From positions 1,205,842-1,269,841 of the forward strand of contig JAPYXD010000697.1 of the NCBI GenBank assembly GCA_030998225.1: 64,000 nucleotides of DNA, given 5' to 3'. Below, one piece after another: positions 1 through 13,057 of this stretch (its first letter is position 1; every line of letters begins with the position of its first letter). The position numbers and the translations under genes were made by a program. The DNA comes from Diplolepis rosae (taxonomy: Eukaryota > Arthropoda > Insecta > Hymenoptera > Diplolepididae). The notes beneath the pieces were generated by a model, which was not told the origin of the DNA, ran no database searches, and saw only the letters and a list, made by a program, of their open reading frames with translations.

Positions 1-200
1 ATATGTGAATATTTTCACTTCTCGTGAACCTTAAAACTGTTATTCTGGTATTTGGCATCTTATATAATACACGATTCACTATAGCTTGAAGAGATGAAAC
101 CGTACAATGTAACTAATATAAACCTACGAAAGTGTAAATACGATTTTTCAGTTTATAAAGCATGCACGTTTCAAGGTTCGAATCTGAACATTACTCAAAC
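1..200. repeat. Partial HOR end: B5 monomer cut by window start
   Basis: The window opens at base 9 of a B5 monomer, the variant that closes each canonical HOR. Diagnostic B5 changes are present: ctcgtgaacc in place of ctcgcgaagc, ggtatttggcatcttatata, and gattcactatagc. The rest of this HOR lies upstream of the window. Its 3' end has the non-palindromic ggttcgaatc form. Confidence 0.93.
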
Positions 201-2178
201 ATTGCTTAGTATGTGATCATTTCTAATTCTCGTGATGCTAAAAACAGTTATTCGCATATTAGATATTTTTGATAATACACGATTCAATATAGCATAAAAG
301 GTTGAAAGCGAACAATAAAACGTTTTGTTTAACATAGGAAAATGCGGATATGGTTTTTAGGTTTTTGACAAATTTCACTTTGTTAGGTTCGACGCTAGAC
401 AATATACAAACATTGCTTAATATGTGAACATTTTGACTTCTCGCGAAGTTAATATCTGTTATTCTCATAATTGGCAACTTCGATAAGACACGATTCAATA
501 TAGCTTGAAGAGATGAAACCGAACAATATAACTTCGTACTAAGCCTATGAAAGTGTAAATACGATTTTTCAGTTTATTAAGCATAATTTAGGTAATACAC
601 GATTCAATATAGAAAAAAACGACGACAGAAATCAATAAACCTTTTTGTTTAACATACGAAAATGCGAATGCGGTTTTTAGGTTTTTGACAAAATTCACAT
701 TTTAGGTTCGACACTAGACAATTAACAAACATTGCATAATATGTGAACATTTTTACTTCTCGCGAAGCTAAAAACTGTTATTCTTATATTTGGCAACTTC
801 GATAATACACAATTCAATATAGCGTGAAAAGATAAAACCGAACAATATAACTTCGTACTTAACCTACGAAAGTGTAAATACGATTTTTCAGTTTATAAAG
901 CATGCACGTTTAAAGATACGAATATCAACATTACTCAAACATTGCTTAGTATGTGATCATTTTTAATTCTCGTGATGCTAAAAACAGTTATTCGCATATT
1001 TGATATTTTTGATAATACACGATTCAATATAGCATAAAAGGTTGAAAGCGAACAATAAAACGTTTTGTTTAACATACGAAAATGCGGATACGGTTTTTAG
1101 GTTTTTGACAAATTTCACTTTTTTAGGTTGGACACTAGACAATATGCAAACATGGCATAATATGTGAACATTTTTACTTCTCGCGAAGCTAAAAACTGTT
1201 ATTCTCATAATTTGCAACTTCGATAAGACACAATTCAATATAGCATGAAAAGATAAAACCGAACAATATAACTTCGTACTTAACCTACGAAAGTGTAAAT
1301 ACGATTTTTCAGTTTATAAAGCATGCACGTTTCAAGTTTCGAAACTGAACATTACTCAAACATTGCATAATATGTGATCATTTTTAATTCTCGTGATGCT
1401 AAAAAAAGTTATTCGCATATTTGATATTTTTAGATAATATACGATACATACATAAAAGGTTGAAAGCGAAAACGTTTTGTTTAACGAATGCGATTTTTAG
1501 GTTTTTGACAAAATTCACATTTTAGGTTTGACACTAGACAATATACAAACATTGCTTAATATGTGAACATTTTGACTTCTCGCGAAGTTAATATCTGTTA
1601 TTCTCATAATTGGCAACTTCGATAAGACACAATTCATTGCATGAAAAGATAAAACCGAACAATATAACTTCGTACTTAATCTACGAAAGTGTAAATACGA
1701 TTTTTCAGTTTACAAAGCATGCACGTTTCAAGTTTCGAAACTGAACATTACTCAAACATTGCTTAGTATGTGATCATTTTTAATTCTCTTAATGCTAAAA
1801 ACAGTTATTTGTATATTTGATATTTTTGATAATACACGATTAAATATAGCATAAAAGGTTGAAAGCGATCAATAAAACGTTTTGTTTAACATAGGAAAAT
1901 GCGGATACGATTTTTAGGTTTTAGACATAATTCACTTTTTTAGGTTCGACACTAGACAATATGCAAAAATTGCATAATATGTGAATATTTTCACTTCTTG
2001 TGAACCTTAAAACTGTTATTCTGGTATTTGGCAATCTTATATAATACACGATTCAACTATAGCTTGAAGAGATGAAACCGAACAATATAACTAATATAAA
2101 CCTACGAAAGTGTAAATACGGTTTTTCAGTTTATAAATCATGCACGTTTCAAGGTTCGAAACTGAACATTACTCAAAC
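201..2178. repeat. HOR copy, canonical order, with an intermediate A4 allele
   Basis: Order A1-H-B2-A3-B3-A4-B4-A5-B5. Unit starts: A1 201, H 412, B2 731, A3 941, B3 1152, A4 1362, B4 1551, A5 1758, B5 1969. Length 1978 bp instead of 1956 because the A4 unit is 189 bp rather than 166, B5 carries two single-base insertions and B4 is 3 bp short (aattcattgcatg). A1 carries ctttgttagg, shared with the A1 at 21297, suggesting those two A1 copies are close relatives. Confidence 0.93.
1362..1550. repeat. A4 monomer, intermediate deletion allele, 189 bp
   Basis: This unit has the A4d-specific gatacatacat but then keeps aaaaggttgaaagcg and aacgttttgtttaac, which A4d has lost. Against full A it lacks 4 bp (the acatacat change), 6 bp (aacaat region), 12 bp (before gaatgcg) and 1 bp in the T run, and gains 1 bp, giving 189. 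It is the only unit of this kind in the window. Confidence 0.88.
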
Positions 2179-4772
2179 ATTGCTTAGTATGTGATCATTT
2201 TTAATTCTCGTGATGCTAAAAAAAGTTATTCGCATATTTGATATTTTAGATAATATACGATACATACATACGAAAATGCGAATGCGATATTTAGGTTTTT
2301 GACAAAATTCACATTTTAGGTTCGACACTAGACAATATACAAACATTGCTTAATATGTGAACATTTTGACTTCTCGCGAAGTTAATATCTGTTATTCTCA
2401 TAATTGGCAACTTCGATAATACACAATTCAATATAGCGTGAAGAGATGAAACCGAACAATATAACTTCGTACTAAGCCTATGAAAGTGTAAATACGATTT
2501 TTCAGTTTATTAAGCATAATTTACGTAATACACGATTCAATACAGACAGAAATCAATAAACCTTTTTGTTTAACATACGAAAATGCGAATGCGGTTTTTA
2601 GGTTTTTGACAAAATTCACATTTTAGGTTCGACACTAGACAATAAACAAACATTGCTTAATATGTGAACATTTTTACTTCTCGCGAAGCTAAAAACTGTT
2701 ATTCTTATATTTGGCAACTTCGATAATACACAATTCAATATAGCGTGAAAAGATAAAACCGAACAATATAACTTCGTACTTAACCTACGAAAATGTAAAT
2801 ATGATTTTTCAGTTTATAAAGCATGCACGTTTTAAGTTTCGAAACTGAACATTACTCAAACATTGCTTAGTATGTGATCATTTTTAATTCTCGTGATGCT
2901 AAAAAAAGTTATTCGCATATTTGATATTTTAGATAATATACGATACATACATACGTAAATGCGAATGCGATTTTTAGGTTTTTGACAAAATTCACATTTT
3001 AGGTTCGACACTAGACAATATACAAACATTGCTTAATATGTGAACATTTTGACTTCTCGCGAAGTTAATATCTGTTATTCTCATAATTGGCAACTTCGAT
3101 AAGACACGATTCAATACAGCTTGAAGAGATGAAACCGAACAATATAACTTCGTACTAAGCCTATGAAAGTGTAAATACGATTTTTCAGTTTATTAAGCAT
3201 AATTTAGGTAATACACGATTCAATATAGAAAAAAACGACGACAGAAATCAATAAACCTTTTTGTTTAACATACGAAAATGCGAATGCGGTTTTTAGGTTT
3301 TTGACAAAATTCACATTTTAGGTTCGACACTAGACAATTAACAAACATTGCTTAATATGTGAATATTTTCACTTCTCGCGAAGCTAAAAACTGTTATTCT
3401 TATATTTGGCAACTTCGATAATACACAATTCAATATAGCGTGAAAAGATAAAACCGAACAATATAACTTCGTACTTAAACTACGAAAGTGTAAATACGAT
3501 TTTTCAGTTTATAAAGCATGCACGTTTCAAGGTTCGAATCTGAACATTACTCAAACATTGCTTAGTATGTGATCATTTCTAATTCTCGTGATGCTAAAAA
3601 CAGTTATTCGCATATTTGATATTTTTGATAATACACGATTCAATATAGCATAAAAGGTTGACAGCGAACAATAAAACGTTTTGTTTAACATACGAAAATG
3701 CGGATACGGTTTTTAGTTTTTTGACAAATTTCACTTTTTTAGGTTGGACACTAGACAATATGCAAACATTGCATAATATGTGAACATTTTTACTTCTCGC
3801 GAAGCTAAAAACTGTTATTCTCATAATTTGCAACATCGATAAGACACAATTCAATATAGCATGAAAAGATAAAACCGAACAATATAACTTCGTACTTAAC
3901 CTACGAAAGTGTAAATACGATTTTTCAGTTTATAAAGCATGCACGTTTTAAGTTTCGAAACTGAACATTACTCAAACATTGCTTAGTATGTGATCATTTT
4001 TAATTCTCGTGATGCTAAAAAAAGTTATTCGCATATTTGATATTTTAGATAATATACGATACATACATACGAAAATGCGAATGCGATTTTTAGGTTTTTG
4101 ACAAAATTCACATTTTAGGTTCGACACTAGACAATATACAAACATTGCTTAATATGTGAACATTTTGACTTCTCGCGAAGTTAATATCTGTTATTCTCAT
4201 AATTGGCAACTTCGATAATACACAATTCAATATAGCATGAAAAGATAAAACCGAGCAATATAACTTCGTACTTAACCTACGAAAGTGTAAATACGATTTT
4301 TCAGTTTATAAAGCATGCACGTTTCAAGTTTCGAAACTGAACATTACTCAAACATTGCTTAGTATGTGATCATTTTTAATTCTCTTAATGCTAAAAACAG
4401 TTATTTGTATATTTGATATTTTTGATAATACACGATTCAATATAGCATAAAAGGTTGAAAGCGATCAATAAAACGTTTTGTTTAACATAGGAAAATGCGG
4501 ATACGATTTTTAGGTTTTAGACATAATTCACTTTTTTAGGTTCGACACTAGACAATATGCAAAAATTGCATAATATGTGAATATTTTCACTTCTCGTGAA
4601 CCTTAAAACTGTTATTCTGGTATTTGGCATCTTATATAATACACGATTCACTATAGCTTGAAGAGATGAAACCGAACAATATAACTAATATAAACCTACG
4701 AAAGTGTAAATACGGTTTTTCAGTTTATAAATCATGCACGTTTCAAGGTTCGAATCTGAACATTACTCAAAC
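2179..4772. repeat. Expanded HOR variant of 2594 bp (first of two)
   Basis: Order A4d-Hs-B2-A4d-H-B2-A3-B3-A4d-B4-A5-B5. Unit starts: 2179, 2345, 2652, 2862, 3028, 3347, 3557, 3768, 3978, 4144, 4354, 4565. Relative to the canonical repeat, A1 has been replaced by A4d and an extra A4d-Hs-B2 has been added in front, as expected from unequal exchange between A4d and A1 registers. The Hs unit is 307 bp and carries the private junction ttacgtaat. The block recurs with the same architecture and length at 8509-11102. Confidence 0.92.
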
Positions 4773-6551
4773 ATTGCTTAGTATGTGATCATTTCTAATT
4801 CTCGTGATGCTAAAAACAGTTATTCGCATATTTAGATATTTTTGATAATACACGATTCAATATAGCATAAAGGTTGAAAGCGAACAATAAAACGTTTTGT
4901 TTAACATAGGAAAATGCGGATATGGTTTTTAGGTTTTTGACAAAATTTCACTTTTTTAGGTTTGACACTAGACAATATACAAACATTGCTTAATATGTGA
5001 ACATTTTGACTTCTCGCGAAGCTAAAAACTGTTATTATCATAATTTGGCAACTTCGATAAGACACAATTCAATATAGCATGAAGAGGCGAAAACTGAAAC
5101 CGAACAATATAACTTCGTACTTAACCTACGAAAGTGTAAATACGATTTTTCAGTTTATTAAGCATAATTTAGGTAATACACGATTCAATATAGAAAAAAA
5201 CGACGACAGCAATCAATAAACCTTTTTGTTGAACATACGAAAATGCGCATGCGATTTTTAGGTTCTTGATTAGGTTCGACACTAGACAATAAACAAACAT
5301 TGCTTAATATGTGAACATTTTACTTCTCGCGAAGCTAAAAACTGTTCTTCTTATATTTGGCAACTTCGATAATACACGATTCAATATAGCGTGAAAAGAT
5401 AAAACCGAACAATATAACTTCGACTACGAAAGTGTAAATACGATTTTTCAGATTATTAGCATGCACATTGTCGAAACTGAACATTAAACATGATGAACAT
5501 TTTCTCGTACTTCTCGCGAAAAGCTAAAAACTGTGTATTCTTATATTTGGCAACTTCGATAATACTGTTATTCTCATAATTCAATATAAAAGCGCATGAA
5601 AAGATAAAACCGAGCAATATAACTTCGTACTTAACCTACGAAAGTGTAAATACGATTTTTCAGTTTATAAAGCATGCACGTTTCAAGGTTCGAATCTGAA
5701 CATTACTCAAACATTGCTTAGTATGTGATCATTTCTAATTCTCGTGATGCTAAAAACAGTTATTCGCATATTTGATATTTTTGATAATACACGATTCAAT
5801 ATAGCATAAAAGGTTGACAGCGAACAATAAAACGTTTTGTTTAACATACGAAAATGCGGATACGGTTTTTAGGTTTTTGACAAATTTCACTTTTAGGTTG
5901 GACACTAGACAATATGCAAACATGGCATAATATGTGAACATTTTTACTTCTCGCGAAGCTAAAAACTGTTATTCTCATAATTTGCAACTTCGATAAGACA
6001 CAATTCAATATAGCATGAAAAGATAAAACCGAACAATATAACTTCGTACTTAACCTACGAAAGTGTAAATACGATTTTTCAGTTTATAAAGCATGCACGT
6101 TTCAAGTTTCGAAACTGAACATTACTCAAACATTGCTTAGTATGTGATCATTTTTAATTCTCGTGATGCTAAAAATAGTTATTCGCATATTTGATATTTT
6201 TGATAATATACGATTCAATATAGCATAAAGGGTTGAAAGCGATCAATAAAACGTTTTGTTTAACATAGGAAAATGCGGATACGATTTTTAGGTTTTTGAC
6301 ATAATTCACTTTTTTAGGTTCGACACTAGACAATAACAAACATTGCATAATATGTGAACATTTTCAGTTCTCGCGAAGCTTAAAACTGTTATTCTGGTAT
6401 TTGGCATCTTCGATAATACACGATTCAATATAGCTTGAAAAGATGAAACCGAACAATATAACTTCGTACTTAACCTACGAAAGTGTAAATACGATTTTTC
6501 AGTTTATAAAGCATGCACGTTTCAAGGTTCGAATCTGAACATTACTCAAAC
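4773..6551. repeat. Degenerate HOR copy containing a scrambled B-B stretch
   Basis: Order A1-H-B-B-A3-B3-A5-B5-like. Unit starts: A1 4773 (212 bp), H 4985 (314 bp), fused B-B 5299 (414 bp), A3 5713 (209 bp), B3 5922, A5 6132 (210 bp), B5-like 6342. Two B monomers follow each other with no A between them, and 5240-5600 holds many small indels seen nowhere else in the window. The A4d-B4 pair is missing. The closing B is a mixed form: it has ggtatttggcatctt of B5 but keeps ctcgcgaagc of other B units. Confidence 0.9.
5240..5600. repeat. Scrambled satellite stretch
   Basis: All pieces are recognisably B (and some A) sequence, but with losses and repeats. The H tail lacks about a dozen bases at ggttcttgattaggttc. 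A B has cttcgactacg (short of gtacttaac), gattattagc and acattgtcg. The unit boundary is collapsed to aacattaaacatgatgaac. The next B has gcgaaaagct and ctgtgtattc, and ctgttattctcata is copied a second time at about 5565 inside gataata..caatat. No foreign sequence is seen. It may be a real repair scar or a consensus error. Confidence 0.8.
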
Positions 6552-8508
6552 ATTGCTTAGTATGTGATCATTTCTAATTCTCGTGATGCTAAAAACAGTT
6601 ATTCGCATATTTGATATTTTTGATAATACACGATTCAATATAGCATAAAAGGTTGAAAGCGAACAATAAAACGTTTTGTTTAACATAGGAAAATGCGGAT
6701 AAGATTTTTAGGTTTTTGACAAAATTCACTTTTTAGGTTCGACACTAGACAATATACAAACATTGCTTAATATGTGAACATTTTGACTTCTCGCGAAGTT
6801 AATATCTGTTATTCTCATAATTGGCAACTTCGATAAGACACGATTCAATATAGCTTGAAGAGATGAAACCGAACAATATAACTTCGTACTAAGCCTATGA
6901 AAGTGTAAATACGATTTTTCAGTTTATTAAGCATAATTTAGGTAATACACGATTCAATATAGAAAAAAACGACGACAGAAATCAATAAACCTTTTTGTTT
7001 AACATACGAAAATGCGAATGCGGTTTTTAGGTTTTTGACAAAATTCACATTTTAGGTTCGACACTAGACAATTAACAAACATTGCTTAATATGTGAACAT
7101 TTTTACTTCTCGCGAAGCTAAAAACTGTTATTCTTATATTTGGCAACTTCGATAATACACAATTCAATATAGCGTGAAAAGATAAAACCGAACAATATAA
7201 CTTCGTACTTAAACTACGAAAGTGTAAATACGATTTTTCAGTTTATAAAGCATGCACGTTTCAAGGTTCGAATCTGAACATTACTCAAACATTGCTTAGT
7301 ATGTGATCATTTCTAATTCTCGTGATGCTAAAAACAGTTATTCGCATATTTGATATTTTTGATAATACACGATTCAATATAGCATAAAAGGTTGAAAGCG
7401 AACAATAAAACGTTTTGTTTAACATACGAAAATGCGGATACGGTTTTTAGGTTTTTGACAAATTTCACTTTTTTAGGTTGGACACTAGACAATATGCAAA
7501 CATGGCATAATATGTGAACATTTTTACTTCTCGCGAAGCTAAAAACTGTTATTCTCATAATTTGCAACTTCGATAAGACACAATTCAATATAGCATGAAA
7601 AGATAAAACCGAACAATATAACTTCGTACTTAACCTACGAAAGTGTAAATACGATTTTTCAGTTTATAAAGCATGCACGTTTCAAGTTTCGAAACTGAAC
7701 ATTACTCAAACATTGCTTAGTATGTGATCATTTTTAATTCTCGTGATGCTAAAAAAAGTTATTCGCATATTTGATATTTTAGATAATATACGATACATAC
7801 ATACGAAAATGCGAATGCGATTTTTAGGTTTTTGACAAAATTCACATTTTAGGTTCGACACTAGACAATATACAAACATTGCTTAATATGTGAACATTTT
7901 GACTTCTCGCGAAGTTAATATCTGTTATTCTCATAATTGGCAACTTCGATAATACACAATTCAATATAGCATGAAAAGATAAAACCGAGCAATATAACTT
8001 CGTACTTAACCTACGAAAGTGTAAATACGATTTTTCAGTTTATAAAGCATGCACGTTTCAAGGTTCGAAACTGAACATTACTCAAACATTGCTTAGTATG
8101 TGATCATTTTTAATTCTCTTAATGCTAAAAACAGTTATTTGTATATTTGATATTTTTGATAATACACGATTCAATATAGCATAAAGGGTTGAAAGCGATC
8201 AATAAAACGTTTTGTTTAACATAGGAAAATGCGGATACGATTTTTAGGTTTTAGACATAATTCACTTTTTTAGGTTCGACACTAGACAATATGCAAAAAT
8301 TGCATAATATGTGAATATTTTCACTTCTCGTGAACCTTAAAACTGTTATTCTGGTATTTGGCATCTTATATAATACACGATTCACTATAGCTTGAAGAGA
8401 TGAAACCGAACAATATAACTTCGTACTTATCCTACGAAAGTGTAAATACGATTTTTCAGTTTATAAAGCATGCACGTTTCAAGTTTCGAAACTGAACATT
8501 ACTCAAAC
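6552..8508. repeat. HOR copy, canonical, 1957 bp
   Basis: Order A1-H-B2-A3-B3-A4d-B4-A5-B5. Unit starts: 6552, 6762, 7081, 7291, 7502, 7712, 7878, 8088, 8299. A1 is one base short (210 bp). The final B5 is a recombinant: its front half is B5 (ctcgtgaacc, gattcactatagc), but from about 8415 it reads cttcgtacttatcc and ends with the palindromic agtttcgaaact of B3/B4, giving 210 bp instead of 208. Confidence 0.94.
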
Positions 8509-11102
8509 ATTGCTTAGTATGTGATCATTTTTAATTCTCGTGATGCTAAAAAAAGTTATTCGCATATTTGATATTTTAGATAATATACGATACATACATA
8601 CGTAAATGCGAATGCGATTTTTAGGTTTTTGACAAAATTCACATTTTAGGTTCGACACTAGACAATATACAAACATTGCTTAATATGTGAACATTTTGAC
8701 TTCTCGCGAAGTTAATATCTGTTATTCTCATAATTGGCAACTTCGATAATACACAATTCAATATAGCTTGAAGAGATGAAACCGAACAATATAACTTCGT
8801 ACTAAGCCTATGAAAGTGTAAATACGATTTTTCAGTTTATTAAGCATAATTTACGTAATACACGATTCAATACAGACAGAAATCAATAAACCTTTTTGTT
8901 TAACATACGAAAATGCGAATGCGGTTTTTAGGTTTTTGACAAAATTCACATTTTAGGTTCGACACTAGACAATAAACAAACATTGCTTAATATGTGAACA
9001 TTTTTACTTCTCGCGAAGCTAAAAACTGTTATTCTTATATTTGGCAACTTCGATAATACACAATTCAATATAGCGTGAAAAGATAAAACCGAACAATATA
9101 ACTTCGTACTTAACCTACGAAAGTGTAAATACGATTTTTCAGTTTATAAAGCATGCACGTTTTAAGTTTCGAAACTGAACATTACTCAAACATTGCTTAG
9201 TATGTGATCATTTTTAATTCTCGTGATGCTAAAAAAAGTTATTCGCATATTTGATATTTTAGATAATATACGATACATACATACGTAAATGCGAATGCGA
9301 TTTTTAGGTTTTTGACAAAATTCACATTTTAGGTTCGACACTAGACAATATACAAACATTGCTTAATATGTGAACATTTTGACTTCTCGCGAAGTTAATA
9401 TCTGTTATTCTCATAATTGGCAACTTCGATAAGACACAATTCAATATAGAATGAAAAGATGAAACCGAACAATATAACTTCGTACTAAGCCTATGAAAGT
9501 GTAAATACGATTTTTCAGTTTATTAAGCATAATTTAGGTAATACACGATTCAATATAGAAAAAAACGACGACAGAAATCAATAAACCTTTTTGTTTAACA
9601 TACGAAAATGCGAATGCGGTTTTTAGGTTTTTGACAAAATTCACATTTTAGGTTCGACACTAGACAATTAACAAACATTGCTTAATATGTGAACATTATT
9701 ACTTCTCGCGAAGCTAAAAACTGTTATTCTTATATTTGGCAACTTCGATAATACACAATTCAATATAGCGTGAAAAGATAAAACCGAACAATATAACTTC
9801 GTACTTAAACTACGAAAGTGTAAATACGATTTTTCAGTTTATAAAGCATGCACGTTTCAAGGTTCGAATCTGAACATTACTCAAACATTGCTTAGTATGT
9901 GATCATTTCTAATTCTCGTGATGCTAAAAACAGTTATTCGCATATTTGATATTTTTGATAATACACGATTCAATATAGCATAAAAGGTTGACAGCGAACA
10001 ATAAAACGTTTTGTTTAACATACGAAAATGCGGATACGATTTTTAGGTTTTTGACAAATTTCACTTTTTTAGGTTGGACACTAGACAATATGCAAACATG
10101 GCATAATATGTGAACATTTTTACTTCTCGCGAAGCTAAAAACTGTTATTCTCATAATTTGCAACTTCGATAAGACACAATTCAATATAGCATGAAAAGAT
10201 AAAACCGAACAATATAACTTCGTACTTAACCTACGAAAGTGTAAATACGATTTTTCAGTTTATAAAGCATGCACGTTTTAAGTTTCGAAACTGAACATTA
10301 CTCAAACATTGCTTAGTATGTGATCATTTTTAATTCTCGTGATGCTAAAAAAAGTTATTCGCATATTTGATATTTTAGATAATATACGATACATACATAC
10401 GTAAATGCGAATGCGATTTTTAGGTTTTTGACAAAATTCACATTTTAGGTTCGACACTAGACAATATACAAACATTGCTTAATATGTGAACATTTTGACT
10501 TCTCGCGAAGTTAATATCTGTTATTCTCATAATTGGCAACTTCGATAATACACAATTCAATATAGCATGAAAAGATAAAACCGAGCAATATAACTTCGTA
10601 CTTAACCTACGAAAGTGTAAATATGATTTTTCAGTTTATAAAGCATGCACGTTTCAAGTTTCGAAACTGAACATTACTCAAACATTGCTTAGTATGTGAT
10701 CATTTTTAATTCTCTTAATGCTAAAAACAGTTATTTGTATATTTGATATTTTTGATAATACACGATTCAATATAGCATAAAAGGTTGAAAGCGATCAATA
10801 AAACGTTTTGTTTAACATAGGAAAATGCGGATACGATTTTTAGGTTTTAGACATAATTCACTTTTTTAGGTTCGACACTAGACAATATGCAAAAATTGCA
10901 TAATATGTGAATATTTTCACTTCTCGTGAACCTTAAAACTGTTATTCTGGTATTTGGCATCTTATATAATACACGATTCACTATAGCTTGAAGAGATGAA
11001 ACCGAACAATATAACTAATATAAACCTACGAAAGTGTAAATACGGTTTTTCAGTTTATAAATCATGCACGTTTCAAGGTTCGAATCTGAACATTACTCAA
11101 AC
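8509..11102. repeat. Expanded HOR variant of 2594 bp (second of two)
   Basis: Same order and length as 2179-4772: A4d-Hs-B2-A4d-H-B2-A3-B3-A4d-B4-A5-B5. Unit starts: 8509, 8675, 8982, 9192, 9358, 9677, 9887, 10098, 10308, 10474, 10684, 10895. It shares the private Hs junction ttacgtaat, so the two blocks descend from one event and lie 6330 bp apart. Minor differences exist, for example the spelling of the A4d centre and of the motif after tatagc in the Hs unit. Confidence 0.93.
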
Positions 11103-13057
11103 ATTGCTTAGTATGTGATCATTTCTAATTCTCGTGATGCTAAAAACAGTTATTCGCATATTTGATATTTTTGATAATACACGATTCAATATAGCATAAA
11201 AGGTTGAAAGCGAACAATAAAACGTTTTGTTTAACATAGGAAAATGCGGATATGGTTTTTAGGTTTTTGACAAATTTCACTTTTTTAGGTTCGACACTAG
11301 ACAATATACAAACATTGCTTAATATGTGAACATTTTGACTTCTCGCGAAGTTAATATCTGTTATTCTCATAATTGGCAACTACGATAAGACACGATTCAA
11401 TATAGCTTGAAGAGATGAAACCGAACAATATAACTTCGTACTAAGCCTATGAAAGTGTAAATACGATTTTTCAGTTTATTAAGCATAATTTAGGTAATAC
11501 ACGATTCAATATAGAAAAAAACGACGACAGAAATCAATAAACCTTTTTGTTTAACATACGAAAATGCGAATGCGGTTTTTAGGTTTTTGACAAAATTCAC
11601 ATTTTAGGTTCGACACTAGACAATTAACAAACATTGCATAATATGTGAACATTTTTACTTCTCGCGAAGCTAAAAACTGTTATTCTTATATTTGGCAACT
11701 TCGATAATACACAATTCAATATAGCGTGAAAAGATAAAACCGAACAATATAACTTCGTACTTAACCTACGAAAGTGTAAATACGATTTTTCAGTTTATAA
11801 AGCATGCACGTTTCAAGGTTCGAATCTGAACATTACTCAAACATTGCTTAGTATGTGATCATTTCTAATTCTCGTGATGCTAAAAACAGTTATTCGCATA
11901 TTTGATATTTTTGATAATACACGATTCAATATAGCATAAAAGGTTGACAGCGAACAATAAAACGTTTTGTTTAACATACGAAAATGCGGATATGGTTTTT
12001 AGGTTTTTGACAAATTTCACTTTTTTAGGTTGGACACTAGACAATATGCAAACATGGCATAATATGTGAACATTTTTACTTCTCGCGAAGCTAAAAACTG
12101 TTATTCTCATAATTTGCAACTTCGATAAGACACAATTCAATATAGCATGAAAAGATAAAACCGAACAATATAACTTCGTACTTAACCAACGAAAGTGTAA
12201 ATACGATTTTTCAGTTTATAAAGCATGCACGTTTCAAGTTTCGAAACTGAACATTTCTCAAACATTGCTTAGTATGTGATCATTTTTAATTCTCGTGATG
12301 CTAAAACAGTTATTCGCATATTTGATATTTTTGATAATATACGATACATACATACGAAAATGCGAATGCGATTTTTAGGTTTTTGACAAAATTCACATTT
12401 TAGGTTCGACACTAGACAATATGCAAACATTGCTTAATATGTGAACATTTTGACTTCTCGCGAAGTTAATATCTGTTATTCTCATAATTTGCAACTTCGA
12501 TAATACACAATTCAATATAGCATGAAAAGATAAAACCGAGCAATATAACTTCGTACTTAACCTACGAAAGTGTAAATACGATTTTTCAGTTTATAAAGCA
12601 TGCACGTTTCAAGTTTCGAAACTGAACATTACTCAAACATTGCTTAGTATGTGATCATTTTTAATTCTCTTAATGCTAAAAACAGTTATTTGTATATTTG
12701 ATATTTTTGATAATACACGATTCAATATAGCATAAAAGGTTGAAAGCGATCAATAAAACGTTTTGTTTAACATAGGAAAATGCGGATACGATTTTTAGGT
12801 TTTAGACATAATTCACTTTTTTAGGTTCGACACTAGACAATATGCAAAAATTGCATAATATGTGAATATTTTCACTTCTCGTGAACCTTAAAACTGTTAT
12901 TCTGGTATTTGGCATCTTATATAATACACGATTCACTATAGCTTGAAGAGATGAAACCGAACAATATAACTAATATAAACCTACGAAAGTGTAAATACGG
13001 TTTTTCAGTTTATAAATCATGCACGTTTCAAGGTTCGAAACTGAACATTACTCAAAC
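11103..13057. repeat. HOR copy, canonical, 1955 bp
   Basis: Order A1-H-B2-A3-B3-A4d-B4-A5-B5. Unit starts: 11103, 11314, 11633, 11843, 12054, 12264, 12429, 12639, 12850. The A4d unit is 165 bp and mixes features: it has the one-base-shorter gctaaaacag start and atttttgataat of full A units, but the 45 bp gap and acatacatacg of A4d. This suggests exchange in the first third of the unit. Confidence 0.94.

Noticed and set aside
978..1238. Recurring minus-strand open frame of about 86 codons (also 73, 79 and 100 codon versions) in dozens of places
   Set aside because: It lies across an A monomer and the next B, so it recurs only because the satellite recurs. In the common versions the first codon is TTG (complement of ..attcaata), not ATG. 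Single-base indels such as gctaaaacag versus gctaaaaacag change its end, and the H, A4d and B5 variants break it, so there is no sign of coding constraint. No known domain is recognisable.
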